Assembly: GCA_964562015.1 (NCBI GenBank)
Contig: CAZLRH010000004.1
Location: forward strand, 176,658-240,657
Reading direction: 5' to 3'
DNA length: 64,000 nucleotides
Origin: CAZLRH01 sp964562015
GTDB lineage: Bacteria; Verrucomicrobiota; Verrucomicrobiia; Opitutales; JABDGR01
Position 1 is the first letter of the stretch; each line of letters begins with the position of its first letter. Positions 24,283 to 33,161 of the stretch are shown here, piece after piece. The position numbers and the translations under genes are program-made. Below the pieces are notes generated by a model. That model worked only from the letters and a program-made list of their open reading frames with translations. It did not search any database and was not told the DNA's origin.

Positions 24283-25002
24283 TTAGGGGCTGGCGGGCGC
24301 GGGAGTCACTGCGGTGGCCGCGGCGTCGGCCTTCGCCTTATCGTCACCGGCCTGGGCTTTGTCCGTGGCCTCTTTGGTCTCGGCGGCGCGAGCCTCGGGC
24401 AGGGCGGCGACAATCTCCCTGGCCATGCTACCGATCAATTGGCTCAGGGTGGCGACGTAACCGGCATAAGGGTCGGCTTGGGCCGCCACGGGCGCGTTAT
24501 AAGTCGCGTCGCGCACGACGAAATTCGGCTTGCCATTGGAGCCCGTGATGCGCCAGCGCACGCGCAGGGTGGCCTCGCCGCCCAAGGCCCCGTCAAATTG
24601 ATAAATCTGCGTGTAGATTTCAAATTCGTGGTCGAAGACACGCACGAGGGGGAACGTCGCAATCTTGTTCGTGCCGGCCAGCGTGCCGAGGTCTTCCGTC
24701 AACACGCGGGCAAAGCCGGACTGCACGGGCTCCGACCAGCGTTGATATTCGTTGATTTGGCGCTGGTTGCTGCCGATGCGCGTGACCAACTGCGGACGGT
24801 CGAGGTACTGGGGGAACTCCGGGCTGAATACGCCAAGGGCGATGTCGGGCAACACGGGCGCGACGGGCGCGGTGTCCGCCGGCACCGGCGTGAGCACATA
24901 AAATTTCGACGGGTCCTTTTTCGAGGAAAACAAAGTGCTGCAACCCACCAAACCGGCAGCGGCCAGCACGGCGGCAAAGAGAACAAGGGCGCGGCGTTTC
25001 AT
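24283..25002 (-). CDS. PqiC/MlaC-like ABC transport auxiliary lipoprotein
   Basis: A 239-residue lipoprotein: MKRRALVLFAAVLAAAGLVGC with Cys21. The body matches the ABC-type transport auxiliary component family (PqiC, formerly DUF330): KFYVLTPVPA at the start, DRPQLVTRI, RWSEPVQSGFARVLTEDL and a conserved strand with LRVRWRITG. The C-terminal 40 residues are Ala/Lys-rich and probably disordered. In PqiABC-type systems this lipoprotein sits on the outer membrane inner leaflet and helps pass lipids. Last lipid-transport gene of the operon, 24 bp after the MlaD-like gene. Confidence 0.83.
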   Translation of the reverse strand: MKRRALVLFAAVLAAAGLVGCSTLFSSKKDPSKFYVLTPVPADTAPVAPVLPDIALGVFSPEFPQYLDRPQLVTRIGSNQRQINEYQRWSEPVQSGFARVLTEDLGTLAGTNKIATFPLVRVFDHEFEIYTQIYQFDGALGGEATLRVRWRITGSNGKPNFVVRDATYNAPVAAQADPYAGYVATLSQLIGSMAREIVAALPEARAAETKEATDKAQAGDDKAKADAAATAVTPAPASP

Positions 25003-25026
25003 GAGGAAAGGGAGTTGAGCAGGAAC

Positions 25027-26106
25027 CTAGCGCCCGGCGCGGGGCGCGCTGGCGGGCGTGGCGGTGCCCGGGGCTGCGGCGGGTGCGGTGGTGGAGGCTG
25101 GGTCCGATTGACCCGGCTTGCCAAAGAGAAGGGCCTGCGGATTGCGTTCCAAATAGTCGGACAGCACACGAATGGAGCGACCCGCGCCAGAAACCTGTTC
25201 GAGCGTTTGATCCAATTCGAAGCGCAACGGCGATTGCGGCTCCAGCATCTGCTTGATGGTGTTGAGCGTGGCATCGGCCTGGTCGAGTGTCTGGCGCGCG
25301 CGCTGCATGGTGAGTTGGACTTCGGAACTGATGGGCTGCAACTGCTGGTTGGCGTTTTGCGACAAGTCCTGGAAACTCTTGAGCGTGCTGTTCGCCTGGG
25401 CCAACAGTTCCTGGATTTTCGGGTCCGCCAGCAGGTCGTTAAGATTCTTGAGCGCGGAGGTGAGCGAGTCGCTGATGCCCTTGAAATCGATATCCTTGAC
25501 CCCGGAATTGAGGTTGGTGAGGAGGTCGGAAATCTTGTCGCTGATGCCCTTGAGGTCCACCTGGCTGATGTTTTGCAGGGCGGTATTCAGGGCCTTCATG
25601 GTTTCCGTGAGGCCGGAAGGCAGCGCGGGGATTTCCTTATAATCCTTCACCTCCTGAATGGCCGGCGGCACCTTGTCCTTCAATTCATCGTAAATATCGA
25701 GGTCGATGTAGAGCAGGCCGGTGAGCAGGCTCTGCATCTGCAATTTCGCCCGCAAGCCGAGGCGCACCTGTTCGTCAAACACCTGCTCGTCGGCCAGATT
25801 GATTTCGACGCCGAGGTTGTTGCGCAGACGGGAGAGGTCGATGTCAATCAACACCGGCACGGAGGAACTGTCCGTGGCCTGATTGTAACGCAGCGTGATG
25901 CGCCGGACCTGGCCAATTTGGACGCCCTTGAACTTCACCGGCGAGCCGTCCGAGAGATTGTTCACCGACTCGTTGAAATAAATGATGAACGTTTCCTGGC
26001 GGCGGAAAATCCGGCCGCTGCCAAACACCAGCAACGCGAGCACGGCCAACGCCGTCGCGCCGGTCACGAAAATGCCGATGGCGGTGGGATTGGCGCGCGC
26101 GCTCAT
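25027..26106 (-). CDS. MlaD-type MCE domain protein
   Basis: A 359-residue protein with an N-terminal membrane anchor (IGIFVTGATALAVLALLVFGSG), one MCE domain at about residues 40-125 (GSPVKFKGVQIGQVRRITLRY), and a long helical segment (residues 150-300) predicted to form the coiled tunnel or needle found in PqiB/YebT/LetB and Mce proteins. The C-terminus is Pro/Ala-rich. It is the substrate-binding subunit of a phospholipid ABC transporter spanning the periplasm. Operon: permease, ATPase, this protein, PqiC-like lipoprotein. Confidence 0.88.
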   Translation of the reverse strand: MSARANPTAIGIFVTGATALAVLALLVFGSGRIFRRQETFIIYFNESVNNLSDGSPVKFKGVQIGQVRRITLRYNQATDSSSVPVLIDIDLSRLRNNLGVEINLADEQVFDEQVRLGLRAKLQMQSLLTGLLYIDLDIYDELKDKVPPAIQEVKDYKEIPALPSGLTETMKALNTALQNISQVDLKGISDKISDLLTNLNSGVKDIDFKGISDSLTSALKNLNDLLADPKIQELLAQANSTLKSFQDLSQNANQQLQPISSEVQLTMQRARQTLDQADATLNTIKQMLEPQSPLRFELDQTLEQVSGAGRSIRVLSDYLERNPQALLFGKPGQSDPASTTAPAAAPGTATPASAPRAGR

Positions 26107-26168
26107 GCTGCGGTTATGTTGTGCGGAGTTGGGCTCAGGGCGATAAAATTAATTGCGGCCGGAGGCGG

Positions 26169-26981
26169 TCAAGCCGGCAGCGGCGCGGCGCCGGTGGCGG
26201 GGTCGAGCGCGGCCGTAACGCCCGCCACGCCGCGGTTGAGAAAAATACGCAGGTTTTCATTGGGACTGTGCAGGCGCATGTCCTTGGGGTCGCCCAGGCC
26301 GCCGGTGGTCCGGGTGGAAACGTCGAGGAAGATGGCGCGGTCGGCGATGGCAAAAATGCTCGCGAGTTCGTGGGTGACGACCACCACGGTCGTGCCGAGG
26401 GAGTCGCGCAATTGCAGGATGAGCTCGTCCAGCCGCCGGGCGCTGACGGGGTCGAGGCCCGCGGAAGGCTCGTCGAAAAACAGGATTTCCGGGTCGAGCG
26501 CCATGGCGCGGGCCAGGCTGGCGCGTTTGCACATGCCGCCGGAAATTTCCGCCGGATAAAATTCCTCGAAGCCCCGCAGGCCCACCAGCGCGAGCTTGAG
26601 CGAAACGATGTCGCGCACGGTGCTCTCCTTGAGGTCCGTGAATTCCTCGAGCGGCAGGGCGACGTTTTCCGCCAGCGTGAGCGAACTCCACAGCGCCCCG
26701 CCCTGATACATGACGCCGAATTTTTGCAGCATCTTCAGGCGCTTTTCCTCGGGCGCGTCCGTGAAATCCTCGTTATCGTAAAAGACCTTGCCCTTGGCCG
26801 GGCGTTGCAGGCCGATGAGGTGCCGCAACAGCGTGCTCTTGCCGCAGCCCGAACCGCCCATGATCACGAAAACCTCGCCCCGTTTGATTTCAAAATTCAA
26901 ATCGTGCATGACCACGAACGAGCCGTAGGCCATGGTCAGGTCCCGGACCGAAATGTGAGGGGGAGCGTCGGCGGCGGGCAT
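26169..26981 (-). CDS. MlaF-type ABC transporter ATP-binding protein
   Basis: A 270-residue ATPase. Walker A GGSGCGKST lies near residue 41, the Q loop at MYQGGALWSSLT, the signature EISGGMCKRASLARAMA, Walker B ILFFDEPSAGLDP and the switch histidine in VVTHELAS. The MYQGGALF-like segment and SGGM signature are typical of the MlaF/Ttg2A phospholipid importer ATPases. The frame extends far upstream on the permease, but the ATG at 26981 (two bases after the permease stop) is the natural start and fits the family N-terminus. Energises the MlaE permease. Confidence 0.92.
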   Translation of the reverse strand: MPAADAPPHISVRDLTMAYGSFVVMHDLNFEIKRGEVFVIMGGSGCGKSTLLRHLIGLQRPAKGKVFYDNEDFTDAPEEKRLKMLQKFGVMYQGGALWSSLTLAENVALPLEEFTDLKESTVRDIVSLKLALVGLRGFEEFYPAEISGGMCKRASLARAMALDPEILFFDEPSAGLDPVSARRLDELILQLRDSLGTTVVVVTHELASIFAIADRAIFLDVSTRTTGGLGDPKDMRLHSPNENLRIFLNRGVAGVTAALDPATGAAPLPA

Positions 26982-26983
26982 GG

Positions 26984-28141
26984 CTACATGTTCAGCGTGT
27001 TGAAGATGACCGCAAAAATGGCGTCGGCAATGATCATGCAGGTGATGCTGGAGACCACCGCGCGGGTCGTGGCCAGGCCGACCGCGGCGGAACTGTTGCC
27101 GCATTGCATCCCGCGCAGGCAGCCCGTGACCGCCACTATCAGGCCGAAGACAAAGCTCTTGATCATGCCCACGGAAAAATTGGTGAGGTCCACCGCATTC
27201 ATCAACTGGTTCATGAATTGGTCGTAGGACAAATCCATGGACAAGCCGACCAGCAGGCCGCCGAGAATGCCGATGAAGTCCGCATAGAGCGTCAGCAGGG
27301 GAAACATCACAAACAGCGCGATCATGCGCGGAAGCACGAGAAATTCCGCGGGGGACAGGCCGAGCGTGCGCAGCGCCGCCGTTTCCTCGGACACTTTCAT
27401 CGTGCCCAATTGCGCGGCGAAGGCAGCGCCGGTGCGCCCGCTCATGATGATGCCGCTCATCAGCGCGCCCATTTCGCGCACCATCGCGAGGCCGACGAGG
27501 TTGGCGATGAAAATCATGCCGCCGTACTGGCGCAAGGTGATCGAGCCCACGTACGCCAGAATCACGCCCACGAGAAAACTGATCAGCGACACGATCGGGA
27601 GAGCATCCGAGCCGCATTGCTGCATGTACAGCCACACGTCGGACCACCGGTAGCGCGCCCGTCCGGTGAAAAACCGGAAGGTCGCAATCGTGCATTCGCC
27701 GATGAACTGGAAGATCTCCTTCGCCTCGTCCACCACTTCCAGCGACTCACCGCCGACCCACGCGAAAAGACCGTGCCGGCGCTGGCCGCCGCCGCGGGCG
27801 TCGGTCGTCTCGGGCACGGCCGTGGCGAGCTTGAGCAGTTTGCGCGCGCCGTCCGGCAGGCTGTCCAAGTCAAACCGCGTCTGCGTGACGTGGCACAAGT
27901 CGTAACATTTCAGCAAATAAGTGACGAGGGACGAATCGAAATTCTTGACCGCGGACAAATCGAAAGACAGCACCACCGGCGGCGTGCCCTCGGAAAATTC
28001 CTTGCGCACGACCGCGGCGGACGGAAGCTTTTCCTGGTGGATGGTCCACGTGCCGGTGAACACGAGCCGCATCGTCCCGCCTTTCCGCGTCACTTCGATC
28101 GCAGCAATCTCTTCAGGCGGGGCGGCAAGCGCGTTGGACAT
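26984..28141 (-). CDS. MlaE-type permease with N-terminal STAS domain
   Basis: A 385-residue protein. Residues 15-110 form a STAS/anti-sigma-antagonist-like domain (IEVTRKGGTMRLVFTGTWT, VVLSFDLSAVKNFDSSLVTYLL). Residues 125-385 are an MlaE permease with five or six helices and the family motif MVREMGALMSGIIMSGRTGAAFAAQLGTMKVSEE. STAS-MlaE fusions replace the separate MlaB subunit that stabilises the ATPase. It starts the operon and moves phospholipid between the inner membrane and the MCE subunit. ATG 28141 was chosen because the STAS domain begins there and the longer frame is unconserved. Confidence 0.9.
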   Translation of the reverse strand: MSNALAAPPEEIAAIEVTRKGGTMRLVFTGTWTIHQEKLPSAAVVRKEFSEGTPPVVLSFDLSAVKNFDSSLVTYLLKCYDLCHVTQTRFDLDSLPDGARKLLKLATAVPETTDARGGGQRRHGLFAWVGGESLEVVDEAKEIFQFIGECTIATFRFFTGRARYRWSDVWLYMQQCGSDALPIVSLISFLVGVILAYVGSITLRQYGGMIFIANLVGLAMVREMGALMSGIIMSGRTGAAFAAQLGTMKVSEETAALRTLGLSPAEFLVLPRMIALFVMFPLLTLYADFIGILGGLLVGLSMDLSYDQFMNQLMNAVDLTNFSVGMIKSFVFGLIVAVTGCLRGMQCGNSSAAVGLATTRAVVSSITCMIIADAIFAVIFNTLNM

Positions 28142-28192
28142 AAGAGCGGTTCGGCCTTGAAAACCACGCCACGATGGCGCGTAGTCGAGAAA

Positions 28193-28903
28193 ATGCAACC
28201 CGGCGCCCCTTCTATCAACCTCAAAACCACGTCCCCGCCCTATCTCGCGGTGCTGTACGACCTCGACGGCACGCTGGTGGACCACTTCACGGCCATCCAC
28301 AAGGCCATCAATTTTGCCGAAAAACAGCTCGGCCAACCGCTTTCTCCCTATGCGAAAGTCCGCGCCACGGTCGGCGGCTCCATCGAGGTGACCTTAAGCC
28401 GGTTGATCGGCCCGGAGCTGGCGCCACGAGCGATTCCGCTGTTTCACCAGCGGCTGGCGGAAATCATGTTCGACGACCTGCATCCGATGGCGGGCGCGGC
28501 GTGGCTGTTGCGGGAGTTGCACGCGCGGGGCATGCGGCAGGCGGTCCTGACCAACAAGACCGGCGAGGCCGCGCGGGCGGTCCTCAACCACCTCGGCTGG
28601 CTGCCCTGGCTCGAACTCGTCCTTGGCACCAAGGACACGCCGTGGCGCAAGCCGATGCCGGAATTCACGCAGCACATTCTCAATGAATTGCAGGTGCCGG
28701 CGGACCGCGCGTTGCTCATCGGCGATTCGCCGTTCGACATTGACGCCGCGGCGTCGGTGAAAATGCACTGCCGCATGGTCGCCACCGGCAGCCATACGAT
28801 TGAGCAACTTCGCGCCCACCAGCCGCCCCCGGACGCAGTGTTTGCGAACCTGGTGGACCTCGGCGTAGCGACCTTCGGGCTGGCGGCAGCCTCGGCGTCT
28901 TGA
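28193..28903 (+). CDS. HAD-superfamily phosphatase, phosphoglycolate-phosphatase-like
   Basis: A 236-residue HAD hydrolase. Motif I is DLDGT with Asp23 and Asp25, motif II is TNKT, motif III is the Lys of WRKPMPE, and motif IV is GDSPFDID. The alpha-helical cap inserted after motif I resembles Gph. Such enzymes remove 2-phosphoglycolate or related sugar phosphates; the substrate here is not certain. The frame is open far upstream antisense to the Mla permease, so I take the ATG at 28193 where the family begins. Divergent from the Mla operon. Confidence 0.87.
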   Translation: MQPGAPSINLKTTSPPYLAVLYDLDGTLVDHFTAIHKAINFAEKQLGQPLSPYAKVRATVGGSIEVTLSRLIGPELAPRAIPLFHQRLAEIMFDDLHPMAGAAWLLRELHARGMRQAVLTNKTGEAARAVLNHLGWLPWLELVLGTKDTPWRKPMPEFTQHILNELQVPADRALLIGDSPFDIDAAASVKMHCRMVATGSHTIEQLRAHQPPPDAVFANLVDLGVATFGLAAASAS

Positions 28904-28932
28904 ATTTTTAATTTCAAACCTTCAATCCACAC

Positions 28933-30657
28933 TTAGTTCTCCACGATGCCGGCGATGGGATAATCCCATTTGTCGGTGCGGAAGGGCGCGGCGGGCAGGT
29001 CGTCCTTATTATAGAGATTCACGCCCATGCCTTCGGGGAAGTTGGCCCAAGCGTAACGCACCGCCACCGGCGTGGCGACATCGGGGCTGCTGACGACGAC
29101 GGTGTCGCCGTCAATTTTCGCCACGGCGTCCACAAATTTCTGATCGGCCCCGGCGATTTGAAAGCCCTTGAGCGTGTCGCCCTTGGCCATCAGCCCGGCG
29201 CCGTGGGTGAATTTAATGCGGGCGGCGCTGCCTTCGACTTTCAGCGAGTCGTAGATGGGGCCGGAGAATTCAATTTTCTGGCCGTAAACATTGGCGAGCG
29301 CGAGACGGGCGAGACGGTCGCCGGTCGGGGTCTTGTTGACGGGGTGCACGTTGCGCGCTTCGCCGGTGTCAATGGTCACGGCCATGCCGGTGTTGGGCAG
29401 GGCGAGAACGGTCTGCTGCTGCTCGCGAATAATCGGGTTGTTGCTGATGTTTTCCTGGCCGGGCAGTTGCACGAGATAAAAGGGGAAATTGCCTTCGCCC
29501 CAGCGGCCGCGCCAGTCTTTCACCAACGCTTGCATGATGTGACCGTAAAGATTCAAGCCGGGCGTGCCGCCGGCGATGGACTCGCCCTGGTACCAGATCG
29601 CGCCGCGCATGGCGTAGGGCACGAGCGGATTGATCATGCCGTTGAAGAGCACGGTGGCAAAATGCTGGTCGCTTTGCGGGTTACTCAAATTATTGACGGC
29701 CGTGCGCGGTTTGTTAATTGGCGTCGGGTGCAAGGGCGCGCCAGCCACCACTTCCGGCGGCAAGGCGGGACCACCACGGCCTCCGCGTCCACCCCGACCA
29801 CCCCGCGCACCGGCGGCGGGAGGAGTGGCTGCCGTGGCATCCGCCGGTGCAGCCGGAGCGGGGGTCGCGGCGGGCGGCGGATTCGCCGCGGCCTTGGCGG
29901 CAGCGTCGGCCATCGCCTTCGTATAATAAGACATCGAGGCATCCAACAAATCGAGGTAGGGCTTCAACTGGGGATCGCCGGCCATGGTCTCGCGCGAGAT
30001 CCAGGCTTCCGCGCAGCTCGCGCCGGAGGCCGAGGTCAAAATGCCGACGGGGACTTTGAGGACTTTTTGAATGTCGCGGCCGAAGAGGTAGCCGATGGCG
30101 GAAAAGCTGCCGACGGTTTCCGGCGTGCACACCACCCAGGAGCCGCGCACGGTGGTCTGCGGCTGGTAGTTTTTCGTATCCGACGCGGTGAACATGCGCA
30201 ACGTGGGATAATTCGCGGTGGGAATTTCCGCGTCCTGCTCGACGATGCCGCCATACGGCCCGCTTTTTTGCACGGGGAAAACCATGTTGGACTGGCCCGA
30301 GGCGAGCCAAACTTCGCCCACGAGGACGTCGTCCACTTTGAGCGGCGCGGCAGTCTTCGAGCCGCTGACGGTCAGCGCGCGGCTCTCGGCCGAGGCGGTG
30401 AGAGCGTCGAGGTTGACGCGCCAGGCGCCCTTGTCGTCGGCGGTGGCGGTCTTTTTCTGGCCGGCAAATTCGACGGTGATGTTTTCCCCGGCGTCGGCGG
30501 TGCCCCAGACGGGCACCTTCATTTCCCGCTGCAAGACCATGTGATCCTGGAACGGCACGGCGAGCTTGACGTCGGCGTGCAAGGAGGCGGCGCCGAGCGC
30601 GAGGCCCGCGAGGGCGAGGGATTGGACGAAAACGAATTTCGGGGAGGGAGTAATCAT
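28933..30657 (-). CDS. sialate O-acetylesterase-like SGNH enzyme with RGG-rich insert
   Basis: A 574-residue exported enzyme. After a signal peptide comes an N-terminal sandwich (VKLAVPFQDHMVLQREMKVPVWG), then the esterase domain with the Ser motif LASGQSNM, GREIQ-like and WYQGES segments, and the C-terminal part with the catalytic Asp/His region (AVTIDTGEARNVHP). Such proteins deacetylate sialic acid or acetylated plant polysaccharides. A low-complexity insert between about residues 250 and 305 is Ala/Pro-rich and ends in a run of RGG triplets (29769-29817), outside the family norm. Convergent with the HAD gene. Confidence 0.87.
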   Translation of the reverse strand: MITPSPKFVFVQSLALAGLALGAASLHADVKLAVPFQDHMVLQREMKVPVWGTADAGENITVEFAGQKKTATADDKGAWRVNLDALTASAESRALTVSGSKTAAPLKVDDVLVGEVWLASGQSNMVFPVQKSGPYGGIVEQDAEIPTANYPTLRMFTASDTKNYQPQTTVRGSWVVCTPETVGSFSAIGYLFGRDIQKVLKVPVGILTSASGASCAEAWISRETMAGDPQLKPYLDLLDASMSYYTKAMADAAAKAAANPPPAATPAPAAPADATAATPPAAGARGGRGGRGGRGGPALPPEVVAGAPLHPTPINKPRTAVNNLSNPQSDQHFATVLFNGMINPLVPYAMRGAIWYQGESIAGGTPGLNLYGHIMQALVKDWRGRWGEGNFPFYLVQLPGQENISNNPIIREQQQTVLALPNTGMAVTIDTGEARNVHPVNKTPTGDRLARLALANVYGQKIEFSGPIYDSLKVEGSAARIKFTHGAGLMAKGDTLKGFQIAGADQKFVDAVAKIDGDTVVVSSPDVATPVAVRYAWANFPEGMGVNLYNKDDLPAAPFRTDKWDYPIAGIVEN

Positions 30658-30756
30658 GGGGGTAAAGGGGTGAAGCGGGTATATTTAGGCTTCCGGGTTT
30701 CGTCATCAATCCAAATCCGACGGTTAGACTCAATGGTTTGAAAGCCGAATAAGAGC

Positions 30757-30827
30757 GGCGCGGTGAGGGCACCGCGCCCTACCCCAATCCGGTTTACGCC
30801 GGTAGGGCGCGCTGCCCTCAACGCGCC
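30757..30827. repeat. inverted pair of REP-like palindromes (BIME-like)
   Basis: 30757-30783 reads GGCGCGGTGAGGGCACCGCG then CCCTACC, and 30801-30827 reads GGTAGGGCGCGCTGCCCTCA then ACGCGCC. They are inverse copies separated by 17 bp, the same geometry as the pair at 6314-6383. It lies between the acetylesterase start and the small membrane protein genes. Confidence 0.75.
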
Positions 30828-30850
30828 TTGGGCTAATGCCTTTACCTCTC

Positions 30851-31057
30851 CTATTTCCGGCGTCCGGCGAAAAAATAAATCAGCGCGCCGAGAAAGTGCA
30901 GGAAGATGATCACCAACAGCCAGGCGACCTTTTCTCCTCCCGCGATGCGGTTGTTCTTGGCGCAGTCGATGATCATCCAAATCCAGAAAACAAACGACAG
31001 CACGACCATCGTCAGGATAAACAGGCCGAACGCACCCACGAGAATTCCACCGGTCAT
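30851..31057 (-). CDS. small PLDc_N-type two-helix membrane protein, copy 1
   Basis: A 68-residue protein with two membrane helices. The motif FWIWMIIDCAKNN before a loop and KVAWLLVIIFLHFLGALIYFFAG after it is the phospholipase D N-terminal (PLDNc) domain, a stand-alone membrane module found in cardiolipin synthases and in many small proteins. It has no catalytic part. I chose the ATG at 31057 so that length equals its neighbour at 31175. Role unknown. Confidence 0.75.
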   Translation of the reverse strand: MTGGILVGAFGLFILTMVVLSFVFWIWMIIDCAKNNRIAGGEKVAWLLVIIFLHFLGALIYFFAGRRK

Positions 31058-31174
31058 GGGCCCTGACGATGGCGGCCCGCCCGCGGATGCCAAGGGCAAA
31101 GATTATAATTCCCGGTGCGGCAATATTGCACGGAAACAGAATCTCCCCACCCTGACCGTTCGCGAACTTTTCGC

Positions 31175-31381
31175 CTATCTTTTCCGACCAATGAGGAAAT
31201 AAAGGATCGAGCCAAGGCATTGAATGAAAATTATGACAAGGACCCAGACGATTTTGTCGACGCCCTTGAGCCGGCTGTTGGTCAGGCAATCTACCAGCAT
31301 CCAGATCCAGAAGATAATATACAGCAGTCCGAATATTCCGGAAACAATGCTGCCGATGGCAGTGACGCCGGTGGTAACCAT
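31175..31381 (-). CDS. small PLDc_N-type two-helix membrane protein, copy 2
   Basis: A 68-residue paralogue of the preceding gene, with the same layout: FWIWMLVDCLTNSRL, then KIVWVLVIIFIQCLGSILYFLIGRK. The two genes lie on the same strand with 117 bp between them and probably arose by tandem duplication. Both are likely inner-membrane proteins with unknown function. Confidence 0.75.
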   Translation of the reverse strand: MVTTGVTAIGSIVSGIFGLLYIIFWIWMLVDCLTNSRLKGVDKIVWVLVIIFIQCLGSILYFLIGRKR

Positions 31382-31500
31382 AGGCAGAGCAAGATGACAA
31401 GGTGCGGGTTGAAACCAAGCTAAAAGGGCATTTCGTCCGGATTGATATAATTCCGACCTGGGGGCTTGTCCTCATGCTTGGCGGTCGAAATTGGAACGGA

Positions 31501-31540
31501 GAGGCTTGATTCACCTTGATTGGGCTTGATTAGGCTTGAT
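31501..31540. repeat. 10-bp tandem repeat (NNNCTTGATT) in a 429-bp gene-free stretch
   Basis: Four consecutive decamers sharing CTTGAT with small changes (GAGGCTTGAT, TCACCTTGAT, TGGGCTTGAT, TAGGCTTGAT). The surrounding gap 31382-31810 is A+T-rich and holds no gene I can support; a 73-codon minus-strand frame at 31530-31751 has no features of a protein. No promoter or terminator is clear in it. Confidence 0.6.
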
Positions 31541-31810
31541 TGAGGGTGGAGCTGAGTTTTGGCAATCTATACATGAAATGTAAAAAAGCAGAAGGCCCAC
31601 GATCGGATGCGAAATAAGGGCCCTGCAGTACGGGAGACAGTTTGGATGTCGTCGGCGTTCCGTGAAACATTCGGTTTATGATCCTGCCTTCGCGTAATAT
31701 ATAATACCCAATTATTACCCTATTATCAAGTCTATAATTCCGTGCGAACAAGCAGGCCGCAATCTATCGAGCGTTCTTGCCCCAAGCCGCTACGACCATA
31801 AACCCGGGAC

Positions 31811-32830
31811 TCAATTGGAGCTCTTTAGTCGCCTTAACAAATCCTCAATGTGTCTTTGGGCATAGCTCTTCTCTCCCGGGTGAGATAATTTCGTCAGCCC
31901 CAATTCCTGAGTTTTACCGTTCCTAAGATCTTGAATTTTCTGTCGCATTTTCGATAAGACCCATGGTGAAATAACTTCATTTTCCATCCGTAACCGTAAC
32001 TCAAGCCGAGCTTGTTCTTCCACCGGCACAAGGACTCCAAAAAATGAGGTTCTCCATCCCCATTGTCGATTATGCCACTTCCATACCGTTTCACGATATT
32101 TCGGATGTTGGTCAAGTTCGACACCTTGCGCTCTGGTTTCAACCGAACACACAGTGCCATCAGTTGTTGTCGTCGTTGCGGACCACAGAGCGCCTTTGGG
32201 AAGTCGTATTTGCGCAATTCCCGCACTGTCACTTCGAACCGACCCACGGGGATTATCTAGGCCAAATTTGTATTCAGCAAAGCTGACTGCTTGATTTGCT
32301 ACAGGATTATTGTTCGAGTCGAGTACAACTACAGAAACAGAATCAAGACGACTTTGATTCCAGCCCCATATACCCGCAAGAGTGAACAAAAGGCCCACGG
32401 AAGCGCCCCCAATAGTCCAGCTTTGCTTGCGCGGCCAAAGAATCAATGCTCCAAGAACTGTAATTCCGGAAAGAACGACGAGGTGAATCTTGGTCTGGAC
32501 GTAGAGAAACGATTCCAAAGCGACAAAGCCAGCTTCCGGTCCAGAACTGACATGCCCTGGAAGGATGTCCAACAGGGAAAAGATTATAAAGCATGATACG
32601 GCAAATGCGGGCACCCAAACTGCGAGATACCATGCGCGCCGACGGGCGAAATATAAAAGTAAAACAATTCCCGCAGCGAAAGCGAGGAAAGGCATCAAAC
32701 TGCTATTTATTGGTATGGGCATATTGGCCCATAAGATCTGTGACAGAATAAAATGAACCGTCAACAGTATCAACACAGGTCGACTGCCTTTGAGAAATAC
32801 GATACATCTAAACGTGTCAATCGTTTCCAC
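31811..32830 (-). CDS. hypothetical membrane protein with C-terminal Ig-like/regulatory sandwich domain
   Basis: About 339 residues. Four membrane helices occupy roughly residues 15-165 (ILLTVHFILSQILWA, LMPFLAFAAGIVLLLYFA, AVWVPAFAVSCFIIFSLLD, LVVLSGITVLGALILW), with a fifth near 175-195. The C-terminal part begins SVSVVVLDSNNNPVANQAVSF and then DSAGIAQIRLP, a carboxypeptidase-regulatory-like beta-sandwich, so it is outside the cytoplasm. I chose the GTG at 32830 as start because the longer frame (to 32962) reads through a text-like intergenic repeat at 32896-32943. A+T-rich, no family recognised. Confidence 0.55.
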   Translation of the reverse strand: METIDTFRCIVFLKGSRPVLILLTVHFILSQILWANMPIPINSSLMPFLAFAAGIVLLLYFARRRAWYLAVWVPAFAVSCFIIFSLLDILPGHVSSGPEAGFVALESFLYVQTKIHLVVLSGITVLGALILWPRKQSWTIGGASVGLLFTLAGIWGWNQSRLDSVSVVVLDSNNNPVANQAVSFAEYKFGLDNPRGSVRSDSAGIAQIRLPKGALWSATTTTTDGTVCSVETRAQGVELDQHPKYRETVWKWHNRQWGWRTSFFGVLVPVEEQARLELRLRMENEVISPWVLSKMRQKIQDLRNGKTQELGLTKLSHPGEKSYAQRHIEDLLRRLKSSN

Positions 32831-32895
32831 GATATTTTGCCTGTTCCATTCGCGAGCAACTGTGGATGGATAAAGTTCATTGCGAGCACCTAAGC

Positions 32896-33145
32896 AGATT
32901 CTTTTAAAATCTGCGTTTATCCGCGCCATCTGCGGTTTCAGCCTTTGCCTCTCACTTCTCACTCTTTCTAAAATCGGTGCTACCGTTCAAATCCATGGAA
33001 AACCAAACGCTAGGTCGGCCCGGAGGTCCGACCCTACCTCCAGACCAAATCCTCCCTCCGCGTTTTTTCGTGTCCTTTCGCGACCATTCGTGGCTAGGTA
33101 CTTTCTTTTTTCTTCGCGTCCTTCGCGTTCTTCGTGGTGAATACA
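32896..33145. repeat. cluster of text-like repeats and one REP-like hairpin
   Basis: Three items: 32896-32943 is a degenerate GATTTTAAAAG / GCGTTTATCCGCGCC word string of the 'crystal-clear' intergenic family; 33013-33038 is a hairpin GGTCGGCCCGGAGGTCCGACC followed by CTACC; 33062-33145 is a pyrimidine-rich string (TTCGCGTCCTTCGCGTTCTTCG type), the inverse of the family at 43541. The stretch lies between the hypothetical membrane protein and recD2. Confidence 0.6.
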
Positions 33146-33161
33146 GGGAAACCGTTTTCCC

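Noticed and set aside
23251..26559. A long plus-strand frame opposite BNR-4 and Mla genes (1102 codons)
   Set aside because: It spans several real minus-strand genes and has no recognisable domain; shadow of GC-rich codons.
31501..31540. Possible CRISPR or iteron array
   Set aside because: Units are only 10 bp with no spacers and only four copies; a short tandem repeat is enough to explain it.
31530..31751. A 73-codon minus-strand frame in the gene-free stretch
   Set aside because: It starts inside an A+T-rich segment and crosses the 10-bp tandem repeat; no domain, no ribosome-binding site.
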